Under the pieces are notes generated by a model. That model was not told where the DNA came from and made no database searches. It was given only the letters and a program-made list of their open reading frames with translations. The position numbers were made by a program, and so were the translations under genes. Shown here piece after piece: positions 10,264 to 20,179 of a stretch of DNA of 64,000 nucleotides. This DNA comes from Roseovarius sp. Lineage in GTDB: Bacteria; Pseudomonadota; Alphaproteobacteria; Rhodobacterales; Rhodobacteraceae. The stretch spans positions 62,001 to 126,000 of the forward strand of contig JAOSKR010000002.1 of the NCBI GenBank assembly GCA_027493545.1, read 5' to 3'. Every line of letters starts with the position of its first letter. Positions within the stretch are counted from its first letter, which is position 1.

Positions 10264-11241
10264 TCAGGGCGTCTCTGGCGGCGACGGGGTGATCACCACC
10301 TTGCCGGTCGAGCGGCGCGCGCGCAAAAGCTCGAGCCCCTCCTGCGCGCGCTCCAGCGGCAGGACATGGCTGACATGGGGCGTGAGCCGCCCCTCCTCGT
10401 ACCAGCCAAGGAGCGTGGTCAGGCTCCGGTGCACGACCCCGGGGGCAAATTTCAGGTAGCCGCCCCAGTAGAAGCCCAGCACCGAGACATTCTTGACCAG
10501 CAGGTGGTTGGCCGGGATCTGCGGCACCTCGCCGCTGGCAAAGCCGATGACGAGGATGCGTGCCTCGGGCCGGCAGGCGCTGAGCGCGGCGCGGAACCCT
10601 TCGCCTCCAACCGGATCGTAGACCACGTCGACGCCGCCCAGCCCCTTGCAGGCCGCGCGGATGTCCTGCGTGGCCGAATCGATCACGATGTCGGCACCGG
10701 CCCTGCGCGCGACGGCAAGTTTTTCGGCGCCGCGGGCGCAGGCGATGACCCGCGCGCCCATCAGCTTGCCGATCTCGACCGCCGTCAGCCCGACGCCGCC
10801 GGCGGCCCCCAGCACCAGCAGCGTCTCGCCCGGCCCGAGCGCGGCGCGGTGGTTCAGCGCGACATGGCTGGTGCCGTAGGCGATCTGGAACGCCGCCGCA
10901 TCCACCAGCGGCATGGCCGCGGGCAGTTTCACGCAGTGCTCGGCGGGAAAGCAGCCATACTCGGCCAGCCCGCCATGCCCGCAGAAGACCGCCACCCGAC
11001 GGCCGGCCCAGGCGGGATCGACGCCGGCGCCGCAGGCATCGACCTCTCCGGCCACTTCCATGCCCAGCGTGAAGGGCGGCGCCGGCATGTCCTGGTATTC
11101 GCCCCGGATCATCAGCAGGTCCGCGAAGTTCAGCCCGCAGGCACCGATCCTGAGGCGCACCTCGCCGGGACCGGGGGCGGGCAGGGGTACATCCTGCAGC
11201 GCGGGGGGCTGGTTGTCGGGGCGGGTTCGAAAGGCGCGCAA
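10264..11241 (-). CDS. Zinc-independent NADPH:quinone oxidoreductase (MDR family)
   Basis: 325-residue medium-chain reductase. The N-terminal GroES-like part contains GEVRLRIGACGLNFADLLMIRGEY, and the Rossmann part has LGAAGGVGLTAVEIGKLMGA followed by GGVDVVYDPVGGE and FYWGGYLKF, typical of QorA-like enzymes without the catalytic zinc ligands. Probable reaction: NAD(P)H-dependent reduction of quinones or enones. The preferred start is TTG at 11239-11241, because an AGGGAGA box stands six bases upstream on the minus strand and the protein then begins at RAFRTRPD. A longer frame to 11286 exists but adds unlike residues. Confidence 0.87.
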   Translation of the reverse strand: MRAFRTRPDNQPPALQDVPLPAPGPGEVRLRIGACGLNFADLLMIRGEYQDMPAPPFTLGMEVAGEVDACGAGVDPAWAGRRVAVFCGHGGLAEYGCFPAEHCVKLPAAMPLVDAAAFQIAYGTSHVALNHRAALGPGETLLVLGAAGGVGLTAVEIGKLMGARVIACARGAEKLAVARRAGADIVIDSATQDIRAACKGLGGVDVVYDPVGGEGFRAALSACRPEARILVIGFASGEVPQIPANHLLVKNVSVLGFYWGGYLKFAPGVVHRSLTTLLGWYEEGRLTPHVSHVLPLERAQEGLELLRARRSTGKVVITPSPPETP

Positions 11242-11400
11242 CGGCAATCTCCCTGATGTCGTGGCGCTAATGCGCTGGCATGGCATGACAAATCAGGGGT
11301 GTTCTGTCAAACCCGGCTGTGCGGGGATACGGGAGCGAACGGCCGGAATGCGCGCCACGGTTGCTTTTGATGAGATTTTCCACGATATATGAACATCGGT

Positions 11401-11422
11401 TGTACTTGTAAAATTTCGTACA
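11401..11422. promoter_or_regulatory. Inverted repeat in AT-rich region upstream of the XRE gene, possible operator
   Basis: TGTAC (11401-11405) and GTACA (11418-11422) are symmetric about an AT-rich spacer. They lie in the 305-base gap between the oxidoreductase and the XRE regulator, which is the most AT-rich stretch nearby and a likely promoter region. Self-binding by the regulator is inference. Confidence 0.3.
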
Positions 11423-11546
11423 CGCGTTACGCTAGCTAAGCCCTGCAGGCATCCGCAGGGGCAGAAGTAATTGACGGCTTGGTGCTGCGATCTGCCGTGC
11501 GCACGCCGCGGCCGGGACGGTTGACAACTTGCAGAGAGGACAAAAT

Positions 11547-11918
11547 ATGCCGCATCCCGTTGATGTACATGTCGGAAAACGCATCCGGCACCGCCGCTGG
11601 CTGGCCGGAATGACCCAGCAGCAACTGGCGCAAGGCGTGGGAATCAAGTTCCAGCAGATCCAGAAATACGAAACCGGGGCCAACCGGGTCAGCGCATCGC
11701 GGCTTTGGGATATCGCCGATGCTCTCGACGTCGATGTGAGCTTCTTCTTCGAGGGTCTGGCCGTCGAGGAAAACGCCGAGCGCGAGACCCGCGCGGTTCC
11801 CGACGACATTCTGGGCGACAAGGAGGCGCTGGAACTGGTCCGCTCCTACTACGCCATTCCCGAGGCGCAGCGCCGGCGCCTGTTCGATCTGGCCCGGGTG
11901 CTGAGCGACGTGGCTTGA
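11547..11918 (+). CDS. XRE-family helix-turn-helix regulator
   Basis: 123-residue cytoplasmic DNA-binding protein. The HTH_3 domain spans about residues 8-65: VGKRIRHRRWLAGMTQQQLAQGVGIKFQQIQKYETGANRVSASRLWDIADAL. A short C-terminal acidic helix region follows (FFFEGL, then DKEALELVRSYY). Small roseobacter and rhizobial XRE proteins of this type are common, with targets mostly unknown. ATG 11547 is preceded by GAGAGGA; an in-frame start at 11529 is less well placed. It is monocistronic, in front of the hisN-like gene. Confidence 0.9.
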   Translation: MPHPVDVHVGKRIRHRRWLAGMTQQQLAQGVGIKFQQIQKYETGANRVSASRLWDIADALDVDVSFFFEGLAVEENAERETRAVPDDILGDKEALELVRSYYAIPEAQRRRLFDLARVLSDVA

Positions 11919-11976
11919 TCCGCGCCGCCCGGCCGGGCTAAGACGCTGCCACATGGAGCAGCGCGGCGGCGGGCGG

Positions 11977-12777
11977 ATGACGACAGACGACATCGTGATG
12001 ACAGCGCATGCGCTGGCCGATGCGGCGCGGGCCGCGACGCTGCCCCATTTTCGCGCCGAGGCGCTGCAAAGCGACAACAAGGACGCGGAAAGGGCCATGG
12101 GGCCTTTGACCCGGTGACGGAGGCCGACCGCGCCGCCGAGCGCGCGATGCGTGCAATCCTGGCCGAGCGCCGGCCCCGAGACGCGGTGCTGGGCGAGGAG
12201 TTCGGCGCCCGTGACGGCACCAGCGGGCTGACATGGGTGCTCGACCCCATCGACGGCACTCGCGGCTTTCTCTCGGGGACACCCACGTGGGGTGTCCTGA
12301 TCGCGGTAACGGACGCGTCGGGGCCGGTCTATGGCCTGATCGACCAGCCCTATATCGGCGAGCGCTTCGAGGGGCGGTCTGGGGCGCGCGCGGGTCGTCG
12401 GGCCGCAGGGCGCGCGGGCGCTGGCCGTTCGCCCGGGGCGCCCGCTGTCGGAGGCGATCCTCTACACCACCTTTCCCGAACTGGGCACCGCCGACGAGCG
12501 GGCAGGGTTCGAGGCGGTGGCAAGCCGGGTGCGGCTGACCCGCTACGGGATCGACTGCTACGCCTATGCGCTCATCGCCTGCGGCCAGATCGATCTGGTG
12601 ATCGAGGCCGGCCTTCACCCCTATGACATCCAGGCGCCGATCGCGGTGATCGAGGCGGCGGGCGGCATCGTCACCGACTGGCGCGGCGGGCCGGCGCATG
12701 GCGGCGGGCGGGTGCTGGCGGCGGCCAATGCGCGCCAGCATGGGGCGGCGCTGGAGATCCTGTCACAAGTGCCCTGA
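11977..12777 (+). CDS. hisN: Histidinol-phosphatase / inositol monophosphatase family protein (two frameshifts)
   Basis: Li-sensitive phosphatase fold, Mg-dependent. The metal motif WVLDPIDGTRGFLSGTPTWGVL is intact, and the C-terminal RYGIDCYAYALIACGQIDLVIE...DIQAPIAVIEAAGGIVTDW is characteristic of the HisN-like branch, which removes phosphate from histidinol phosphate. The frame breaks near 12100 (before FDPVTEADRAAE) and near 12376 (after GERFEG). Corrected, it is about 266 residues. MTTDDIVMTAHALADAAR at 11977 matches the family N-terminus; an ATG at 11953 is also in frame. Substrate assignment is by family only; a general inositol phosphatase role remains possible. Confidence 0.85.
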
Positions 12778-12939
12778 GGGCGGCGCGCGTATCCTGTCAC
12801 GCAACGGTTTGGCCGGCGCCTTTCGGAACCATTGCGGGGCACAGGCGGGCGATGACCGTTGTTGAATCGGTTGTCCGCGATTGTCTTCGAGGCACCGCTT
12901 GATTAATTCTTGCGCCAGGCGCGCAAAGGGGGACGGCAG

Positions 12940-14335
12940 ATGGCAGACGACGATCCCGCGGACATTGCCGAACCCGGCCGCGAGGACGATGCCTACACGC
13001 TCGACGATCGTGCCGTTGCGCGGATCATGCTCGCCGTCGATGCCGGCGAACGCGACCAGTTGCTCGGTGAACTCGCCCACCTGCACCCCGCCGACATCGC
13101 CGACCTTCTGGAACAGGTCAGCGCCGTCGACCGGCGCCGGCTGATCGAGATCTACGGGCGCGATTTCGACGGCGACATCCTGTCGGAACTCGACGAGACC
13201 ATCCGCGAGGATGTGCTTGGCATCCTCCAGCCCGAGGTGCTGGCCGAGGCGGTACGCGAGCTCGAATCCGACGATGTCGTCGATCTGATCGAGGACCTGG
13301 AACAGGACCAGCAGAACGCCATTCTCGAGGCGCTGGAAGACAGCGACCGCGTGGCGGTGCAATCCTCGCTGACCTACCCGGAATACTCCGCCGGGCGGCT
13401 GATGCAGCGCGAGGTGGTGATGGCGCCCGAACACTGGACGGTGGGCGAGGCCATCGACCATCTGCGCGACCACGAGGAGTTGCCCGAGCAGTTCTATCAT
13501 GTCGTGCTGGTCGATCCCCGCCTGCGGCCGGTAGGCAACGTCACCCTGGGCAGGCTGATGGCCGCGCGCCGCAACGTGCTGCTCAAGTCGCTGGTCGAGG
13601 ACACCTTTCACGTCATCCCGGTGACTTTGGACGAGGCCGACGTCGCCTATACCTTCAACCAGTATCACCTGATCTCGGCCCCGGTGGTGGACGAGACCGA
13701 GCGCCTGGTGGGGGTGATCACCATCGACGACGCCATGATCGTGCTCGACGAGGAGCACGAGGAGGACATCTTTCGCCTCGCCGGCGTCAGTGAGGATGCG
13801 AGCCTCACGGACCGGGTGATGACGACTGCGAAAAACCGCGCGCTGTGGCTCTTCGTCAACCTGCTGACGGCGATCCTCGCCTCGGGGGTGATCGACCTTT
13901 TCGCGGAAACCATCGACCAGATCGTGGCGCTGGCGGTGCTGATGCCGGTGGTGGCCTCGATGGGCGGCAATGCCGGCACCCAGACCATGACGGTGGCGGT
14001 GCGCGCGCTGGCCACCCGTGACCTGACGGCACAGAACGCGCTGCGGGTGATCCGGCGAGAGATTGCGGTGGGCGCGCTCAACGGTGTGCTCTTCGGTTGC
14101 CTGATGGCGCTGGTGGCGGGGGTGTGGTTCGGGGGTTCCGATGCTGGCGCTGGTGATCGCGCTGGCGATGCTGCTGACCCAGATCGCCGCGGCGATGGGC
14201 GGGATCGTGATCCCGATGCTGCTGGCACGCCTCAAGATCGACCCGGCGCTCGCCTCGGGGCCGTTCGTGACCACGATCACCGACGTGGTGGGGTTCTTCG
14301 CCTTTCTCGGGCTGGGCTCGGAGGTGCTGCTGTGA
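12940..14335 (+). CDS. mgtE: Magnesium transporter MgtE (frameshifted)
   Basis: Mg2+-gated inner-membrane channel. Domains in order: helical N domain (about 20-140, HLHPADIADLLEQV), a CBS pair (about 153-275, with HLISAPVVDE and LVGVITIDDAM), then membrane helices from about residue 300 with the pore-lining signature VASMGGNAGTQTMTV. The frame breaks near 14133 in a GGGGG run; the last segment (MLALVIALAMLLTQIAAAMGG to LGSEVLL) follows in the next frame and ends at 14335. The corrected length of about 464 is normal. The ATG at 12940 has GGGGGA upstream. It overlaps the next gene by four bases. Confidence 0.94.
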
Positions 14336-14928
14336 GCGGGGCGCCGCGGGGATCGGCGGGAGAAACCCCGCTGGAGGCGCGCAAGGCGGCGGCGCGAAAG
14401 GCGGCCTTCGCCCGGCGCAAGGCGGCGCATGCGGCAGCGGGCCCCGGCGCGGCGGCGCATCTGTCGGAGGTGCTGGCCGGTCATCGCGGGGTGCCGCTCG
14501 CGGGCTACATGCCGATCCGCACCGAGATCGACCCGCGCCCGGCCATGGCCGAGGCGGCGGCGCATGGCCCTGTCGGTGTGCCAGTGATCCAGGGCGTTGG
14601 CCTGGCGCTGAAATTCGCCCGGTGGGAGCCGGACTGTGCGATGGTCGAGGGGCCGTTCGGCGCCATGATCCCCGCGTGCGCGAACTATTTCGAGCCCGCG
14701 ATCGTGATCGTGCCGCTGGTGGCCTTTGACCGCGCCGGCGGGCGGCTGGGCTATGGCGGCGGGTTCTACGACCGCACGCTCGAGGGGTTGCGCGCGCGAC
14801 GCGCGACGCTGGCCATCGGGTTCGCCTGGGCCGCGCAGGAGGCGGAGCGCCTGCCGCTCGAGCCCACCGACCAGCCGCTCGACATGGTGGTGACGGAGCG
14901 CGAGGTGATAACCATTGGCAAATCATGA
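14332..14928 (+). CDS. 5-formyltetrahydrofolate cyclo-ligase
   Basis: Converts 5-formyl-THF to 5,10-methenyl-THF with ATP. The 198-residue product carries the family signature GGRLGYGGGFYDRTL (about 139-153) and LAGYMPIRTEIDPRP for the nucleotide/folate site. The GTG at 14332 overlaps the mgtE stop (GTGA), so it is coupled to mgtE. Because of the mgtE frameshift, the frame is open upstream and could be misread as an MgtE fusion; the GTG start gives the normal family length. Confidence 0.92.
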   Translation: MSGAPRGSAGETPLEARKAAARKAAFARRKAAHAAAGPGAAAHLSEVLAGHRGVPLAGYMPIRTEIDPRPAMAEAAAHGPVGVPVIQGVGLALKFARWEPDCAMVEGPFGAMIPACANYFEPAIVIVPLVAFDRAGGRLGYGGGFYDRTLEGLRARRATLAIGFAWAAQEAERLPLEPTDQPLDMVVTEREVITIGKS

Positions 14929-15383
14929 CTATACCGCCCGCGTGGTCTGGACCGGCAACCGCGGGCAGGGCACGGCCAGCTATCGCGCCTATGACCGGAC
15001 ATGGAACGTCGAGACGCCCGGCAAGCCGGTGATCCGCTGTTCGAACGACCCGATGCTGGGGGCGATCCGACCCTGCACAACCCCGAGGACATGCTGATCG
15101 CCGCGCTGTCGGCCTGTCACATGCTGTGGTATCTGCACCGGCCAGCGATGCCGGCATCCGGGTGCAGGCCTACCGCGACGATCCGGTGGCGGTGGGCGAA
15201 ACGCTGGCCTCCGGCGCCGGCCGGTTCCTGCGCGCCACGCTGCGGCCCGAGATCGCCGTGCCGGCGGGGACCGATCTGGCCGGGGCCGACGCCATCCACC
15301 ACGAGATAGGCAAGGTCTGTTTCATCGCCCGCTCGGTGAATTTCCCGGTCTCGCACGAGGCGCGATACGTCACGCAGGGATAG
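14915..15383 (+). CDS. OsmC family protein (two frameshifts)
   Basis: The TTG at 14915 overlaps the end of the cyclo-ligase gene and gives MANHDYTARVVWTGNRGQGT, a typical start of this OsmC branch. One G seems missing near 15060, after which the catalytic block NPEDMLIAALSACHMLWYLH appears (Cys of SACHM is the peroxidatic residue). One T seems missing near 15138, restoring LASDAGIRVQAYRDDP. The last frame ends KVCFIARSVNFPVSHEARY at 15383. Corrected, it is about 156 residues. Likely a thiol-dependent peroxidase acting on organic hydroperoxides; the second conserved Cys is the one in KVCFIARSV. Confidence 0.86.
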
Positions 15384-15414
15384 CCTTCGTGCCTTGCCGT
15401 GACCGGGTCGGGGC

Positions 15415-17194
15415 TCAGAGCGGGAAGAAGAACGGGATGAGCGCCGAGGCCAGGATGCCGATGCTGAGGTTGAGCGGCACCCCCACCTTGACGAAATCGG
15501 TGAACTTGTAGCCGCCGGGGCCGTAGACCATCATGTTGGTCTGATAGCCGATCGGGGTGGCAAAGCTCGCCGAGGCCGCGATCATCACCGCCACCACGAA
15601 GGGGCGCGGGTCGTGGCCGAGAGCGGCGGCAAGGCCGATGGCGACCGGCGTCACCACCACCGCCACCGCATTGTTGGAGATGAGTTCGGTCAGCACGCTC
15701 GTCATCAGATAGACCGCCCAGATCGTCACGAAGGGAGGGGTGTGGGCCAGCAGCGGCGCCACCCGGTTGACCAGCAGGAGCACCGCCCCCGAGGCCTCCA
15801 GCGCCTCGCCGATCGCCAGCATCGAGAAGATGAGCGCCAGAAGACGGCTGTCGACGAACGAGAACGCCTCTTCGGTATCGACGCAGCGGGTGACGAACAC
15901 TACCGCCATCGCCAGCACCGCCAGCAGCAGGATCGGCGCCACCCCCATCGCGGCCAGGATCACGATGCCGGCGAGTGCGGCAATCGCGATGGGGGCGTGG
16001 CTGCGGCGATAGGCGCGTTCGGTCGGCCGGGTGACATCGACCAGGTTCATGTCGGCGGCCAGCCGCTGGATGTCCTCGGGCGCGCCTTCAAGCAGCAGCG
16101 TGTCGCCCGCGCGCACCACGATGTCGTCGAGCTGGCGGCCGATATTGCGGTCCTTGCGGTGCACCGCCAGCGGATAGACCCCGAACCGCCGCCGCAGCCT
16201 CAGCCCCCAGCCGCCGCCCGACCATGCGGCAGTCGGGCGTGATCAGCGCCTCGACGGTAGCGGTTTCCACCGCCGAGACCTGGTCGACGCGCTTGAGGCT
16301 CTTGTCGCGCTGCAGGCTCAGCAGTTCGGCCACCTGGGTGCGCAGCACCACCCGGTCGCCCACCTGCAACGTCACGCCCTCGAGGTTGCGCCGGAGCGAG
16401 ACATCACCGCGGATGACATCGACGAGGCGCACGCCCTCGCGCTTGAAGAGCTGCACGCCGGTGACCTCGCGGCCGATGAGGTTCGATTCGGGCGGGACCA
16501 CCGCCTCGGTGAAGAACTTGCGCGCCTTGCGCTCGGCGCCCAGCAGGCTCGTTATGCTGGCGCGTTCGGGCAGCAGGCGGGGCGCGATGAGGCGCAGATA
16601 GATCATCCCCCAGGCGACCAGGATGATCGCCAGCGGCGTGACCTCGAAGATCGAGAACGGCGCCAGCCCCCGCGCACGCGCCACCCCGTCGACCAGCAGG
16701 TTCGTCGAGGTGCCGATCAGCGTGAGGCAGCCGCCGAGGATCGCGGCATAGCTGAGCGGGATCAAAAGCTTGCTGGCCGGCATGCCCATCCGGTTGGCGA
16801 GTTGCACGAAGACCGGGATCATCACCACCACCACCGGGGTGTTGTTGAGAAAGGCCGAGGCCGCGATCACCAGTCCCATCAATGCGCCGATGGCCACCGC
16901 CGGGCGCGCGTCGGCCTGGGCGGCGGCTGCCTGGGTGAACCAGTGAAGCGCGCCGGTGCGCACCAGGGCGCCCATGACGATGAACATCGCCACGATGGTC
17001 CATGGCGCCGGGTTTGCCAGCACCGCGACGGCGTCGTCATAGGGCAGGAGCCCCGTCGCCAGCATCACCGCCGCCCCGGCGATCGCCACCACCTCGGTGG
17101 GATAGACCTCCCTGACGAAGAGCGCGAACATCACCACCACCACGGCCAGCGCACTGAGCGCCTGCCCGGTCTGTGAAAGCTCTATCAGATGCAT
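15415..17194 (-). CDS. SLC13/TrkA-C domain permease, copy 1 (frameshifted)
   Basis: Inner-membrane sodium-coupled anion symporter of the ArsB/NhaD (IT) superfamily, SLC13 branch. Start MHLIELSQTG at 17192-17194. N-terminal helices include FLNNTPVVVVMIPVF and LIGTSTNLLVDG, the paired helical-hairpin motif with SNT/STN. Two RCK_C (TrkA-C) domains occupy the centre (about residues 210-380). A second membrane half ends SNNAVAVVVTPVAIGL and YQTNMMVYGPGGY. The frame breaks near 16215, between MVGRRL and the part starting VHRKDRNIG. Corrected, it has about 592 residues. Substrate unknown: sulfate, dicarboxylate and others are all possible. A close relative lies at 18283-20055. Confidence 0.87.
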
Positions 17195-17292
17195 CGGGCC
17201 CGCCTGTCCGGTTCGGCTCTGGCGGTCATGATTTCCGATGCCGCCCGCCGGCGCAAGCCCGATGCGCGTGGCCGCACCTGCCCGCGTGCGGG

Positions 17293-18108
17293 TCACGGGG
17301 GCCGACGGCTCCAGCCGACCGCCTTCGCGCACCATCGCCATGCCGGTGGCGCGGCCGGTGGCGTCGTCGGTCTCGACATAGAGACCGCAGAGCGTGGCCT
17401 CGCCGGTGGCGGGCGTGAACCGTGCCTGCCCCATGCCGGTCACGAAGCGGCGCATCGGCTCGGCCTTGTCCATGCCGATCACGCTGAGGTAATCGCCGCA
17501 CATCCCGGCGTCCGACAGATAGGCGGTGCCGCCGGGCAGGATCTGCGCGTCGGCGGTGGGGCACATGGGTGTGCGAACCCACCACGACGCTGGCGCGACC
17601 GTCGCAGAAATGGCCTGTCGCCATCTTTTCCGAGGTCGCCTCGCAATGGATGTCGATGAGGCTCGCCTGCACGCCGCCGCCGGGCAGGTGCGCCCTGAGC
17701 ACCGGATCGAGCGCGCTGAAGGGGTCGTCGAAGGGCCGCTTCATGAACACCTGCCCCAGCACCTGCGCCACCAGCACCTTGCGACCGCGCGCGTCCGTGA
17801 ACACCCGGTGCCCGCGCCCGGGCGCCTGGCGCGCGAAGTTCAGCGGCCGCAGCACCCGCGGTTCGGTCTCGATGAACTGCAGCATGTCCTTCTGATCGAA
17901 GGCGTGATCGCCCAGCGTGAGGCAATCGGCCCCGGCCTCGAGCAGCGCCCCCGGCGTGATCGCCCGACAGCCCCATGCCCCCGGTGGCGTTCTCGCCGTT
18001 CACCACCACGAAATCAAGCCGCCAGTCGGCACGCAGCCGCGGCAGCCCCTCGGTGATCGCCCGCCGCCCGGCGCGGCCGACCACGTCGCCCAGATAGAGA
18101 ATTCTCAT
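17293..18108 (-). CDS. YmdB-type metallophosphoesterase (TIGR00282 family, several frameshifts)
   Basis: Start MRILYLGDVVGRAGRRAI at 18106-18108, the classic N-terminus with the metal-binding GDVVG. The frame breaks near 17965 (after NGENATGGMGLSG, the conserved NxEN motif), near 17570 (one extra C before TADAQILPGG; SHTHVPT metal motif at the break) and probably at 17295, where one fewer C would create the stop CCG-TGA. Without that correction the frame runs on into the SLC13 gene. Other conserved blocks are GDHAFDQKDMLQFI, IDIHCEATSEK and YLSDAGMCG. YmdB of Bacillus is a cyclic-nucleotide phosphodiesterase. About 270 residues. Confidence 0.85.
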
Positions 18109-18282
18109 GCCCAGGTGTTAGGGCGGCCGCGGAACAAGGGCAAGGGCCGATGCGCGCCGCATCCCCCGAAGACCCTGGCCGGCATGGTCATCTTGCCGCA
18201 AGTCCTCCGGGGGAGTCCCGGACCGGGGTCCGGGACGGGGGCAGCGCCCCCGAACCGCCGCCCGAGCCTCCGGCGGACCGTC

Positions 18283-20055
18283 TCAGAGCGGCCAGAAGAT
18301 CAGGATCGCCGGCACCGACACCGCCACCACCAGCACCTCGAGCGGCAGCCCCATGCGCCAGTAATCGCCGAAGCGATAGCCGCCGGGCCCCAGAATCAGG
18401 GTGTTGTTCTTGTGCCCGATGGGCGTGAGGAAGGCCGAGGACGCCGCCACCGCCACCGCCATCAGGAACGGGTCGGGCGAGACCCCGAGGGTGCGCGCCA
18501 TCTCGATCCCCACCGGAGCGGCGACGATGGTGGTGGCGGTGTTGTTGAGCACGTCCGACAGCGTCATCGTCACCGCCATCAGGATCGCCAGGATCGCCCA
18601 GGCGGGCAGGTTCCCGGTCAGCCCGACCAGCGCCCCGGCGATGAGTTGGGTGCCGCCGGTGTCGTCCAGCGCCGAGCCGAGCGGGATCATCGACCCCAGC
18701 AGCACCACCACCGGCCATTCGATATGGGTGTATAGCTCGCTGGCGGGAATGATTCGGGTCAGCACGTAGGCCGTCACCACCAGTCCCAGCGCGATCGGCA
18801 GATAAAGCAGCCCGACGCTTGCCGCCAGCACCGCCGCGCCGAAAAGCCCGATGGCGAGCCAGGTCTTGCCCTCCTGCGTCACCGCCAGCCCGCGATCCGC
18901 CAGCGGCAGCGCGCCCAGCCATTCGATCACGTCCTGCCCGGTGGCCTTGGGCACCAGCAAGAGCAGGATGTCGCCGGGCTGGATGGTGGTCTTGCGCACC
19001 TCCGAGGTGATCTTGCGCCCCTGCCGCGAGATGCCCATCAGGACCGATTGCTGGCGCCAGTGCAGCCCCACCGACTGCGACGTCTTGCCAACGAGACGCG
19101 AGTTCTGCGGCACCACCAATTCGATGATGTCGAGGCCCTCGCCGGCGGCCTTCAGCCGCTCCTCGCGCTCCTTGTCGGAAAACGCCAGCGAGAGCGCGCT
19201 GCGGAACTCGTCGAGCGCGTCGGGATTGGCCTCGATCACCAGCGTGTCGCCGGCCCTGATCTCGGTGTTGATGGCCATGCCGTAGCGGCGCCTGCCGTCC
19301 CGGATCAGCCCGAGGATGGCCACGTCGGCGTTGTCGGCGGCGTCCTGCAGCTCGATCAGCCGCTTGCCGACATGCTCGGAGTCCTCGGGTACCGTCAGCT
19401 CGGCGATGTAGTCGGCGAAATCCGAGGCGCGCAGCACCGTGTCCTCGCGCTGCGGGATGAGCCTCCAGCCAATGAGCGCCACGAAGACCAGCCCGGCGGC
19501 GGCGGTGAGCGCGCCCACCGGGGCGAAGTCGAACATCGCGAAGGGGGCGCCCAGCGCGTCCTCGCGGATCGAGGCGATGATGATGTTGGGCGGCGTGCCG
19601 ATCAGCGTGGCCATGCCGCCGAGGATGGTGGCGAACGACAACGGCATCAGCGTGAGCCCGGCCGCGCGCTTGGCCTTGCGCGCGGTCTGGATGTCGACCG
19701 GCATCAGCAGCGCCAGCGCCGCGACGTTGTTCATGAAGGCCGACAGCACCGCGCCGATGCCCCCCATGATCGCGATGTGACGCGCCAGCCCGCGGCCGCT
19801 GTCGATCATCGTGCGGGTGATCAGATGCACCGCGCCCGAGCGCACCAGCCCGGCCGAGATCACCAGCACCAGCGCCACGATGATCGTGGCCGGGTGGCCG
19901 AAGCCCGAAAACGCGGCCTCGGTCGGCACCACCCCCAGCACCACGCCCGCGAGAAGCGCCGCGAAGGCCACGATGTCGTAGCGCCACCGCCCCCAGAGGA
20001 GCAGCGCGAAGACGGTCCCGAAAAGCGTGAACAGGATGATCTGGTCGGTGGTCAT
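18283..20055 (-). CDS. SLC13/TrkA-C domain permease, copy 2
   Basis: Intact 590-residue inner-membrane permease starting MTTDQIILFTLFGTVFALL at 20053-20055. Architecture is the same as copy 1: a first membrane half with FMNNVAALALLMPV and LIGTPPNIIIAS, two RCK_C domains (about residues 205-380, e.g. INTEIRAGDTLVIE and TTIQPGDILLLL), then a second half with LNNTATTIVAAPVGIEM and HKNNTLILGPGGYRFGDYW. A tandem relative with the same domain order suggests duplication or paired substrates. Substrate unknown. It is separated from copy 1 by the ymdB-like gene; all three are on the minus strand, but the 170-base gap contains no clear promoter. Confidence 0.92.
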   Translation of the reverse strand: MTTDQIILFTLFGTVFALLLWGRWRYDIVAFAALLAGVVLGVVPTEAAFSGFGHPATIIVALVLVISAGLVRSGAVHLITRTMIDSGRGLARHIAIMGGIGAVLSAFMNNVAALALLMPVDIQTARKAKRAAGLTLMPLSFATILGGMATLIGTPPNIIIASIREDALGAPFAMFDFAPVGALTAAAGLVFVALIGWRLIPQREDTVLRASDFADYIAELTVPEDSEHVGKRLIELQDAADNADVAILGLIRDGRRRYGMAINTEIRAGDTLVIEANPDALDEFRSALSLAFSDKEREERLKAAGEGLDIIELVVPQNSRLVGKTSQSVGLHWRQQSVLMGISRQGRKITSEVRKTTIQPGDILLLLVPKATGQDVIEWLGALPLADRGLAVTQEGKTWLAIGLFGAAVLAASVGLLYLPIALGLVVTAYVLTRIIPASELYTHIEWPVVVLLGSMIPLGSALDDTGGTQLIAGALVGLTGNLPAWAILAILMAVTMTLSDVLNNTATTIVAAPVGIEMARTLGVSPDPFLMAVAVAASSAFLTPIGHKNNTLILGPGGYRFGDYWRMGLPLEVLVVAVSVPAILIFWPL

Positions 20056-20179
20056 GATGTGCGCCCCTTGTCGGCGCCAGCCAAGCGCATGCGCGCGGCG
20101 AACGCAACCGGCTTGCGGCCGCGGGGGCGGCTGAATTATAGAGACGCGAACTCGGCACCAACCCCCAAGGGAGCGCAAG

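Noticed and set aside
12910..14928. A 672-residue MgtE-cyclo-ligase fusion
   Set aside because: The MgtE C-terminal helices are in another frame after 14133, and a GTG start overlaps the mgtE stop, so these are two genes.
16088..17566. A frame joining the end of the YmdB-like protein to the SLC13 permease
   Set aside because: Soluble phosphoesterase and permease motifs are each complete, and a one-base change in a CCCCC run at 17296 restores the stop.
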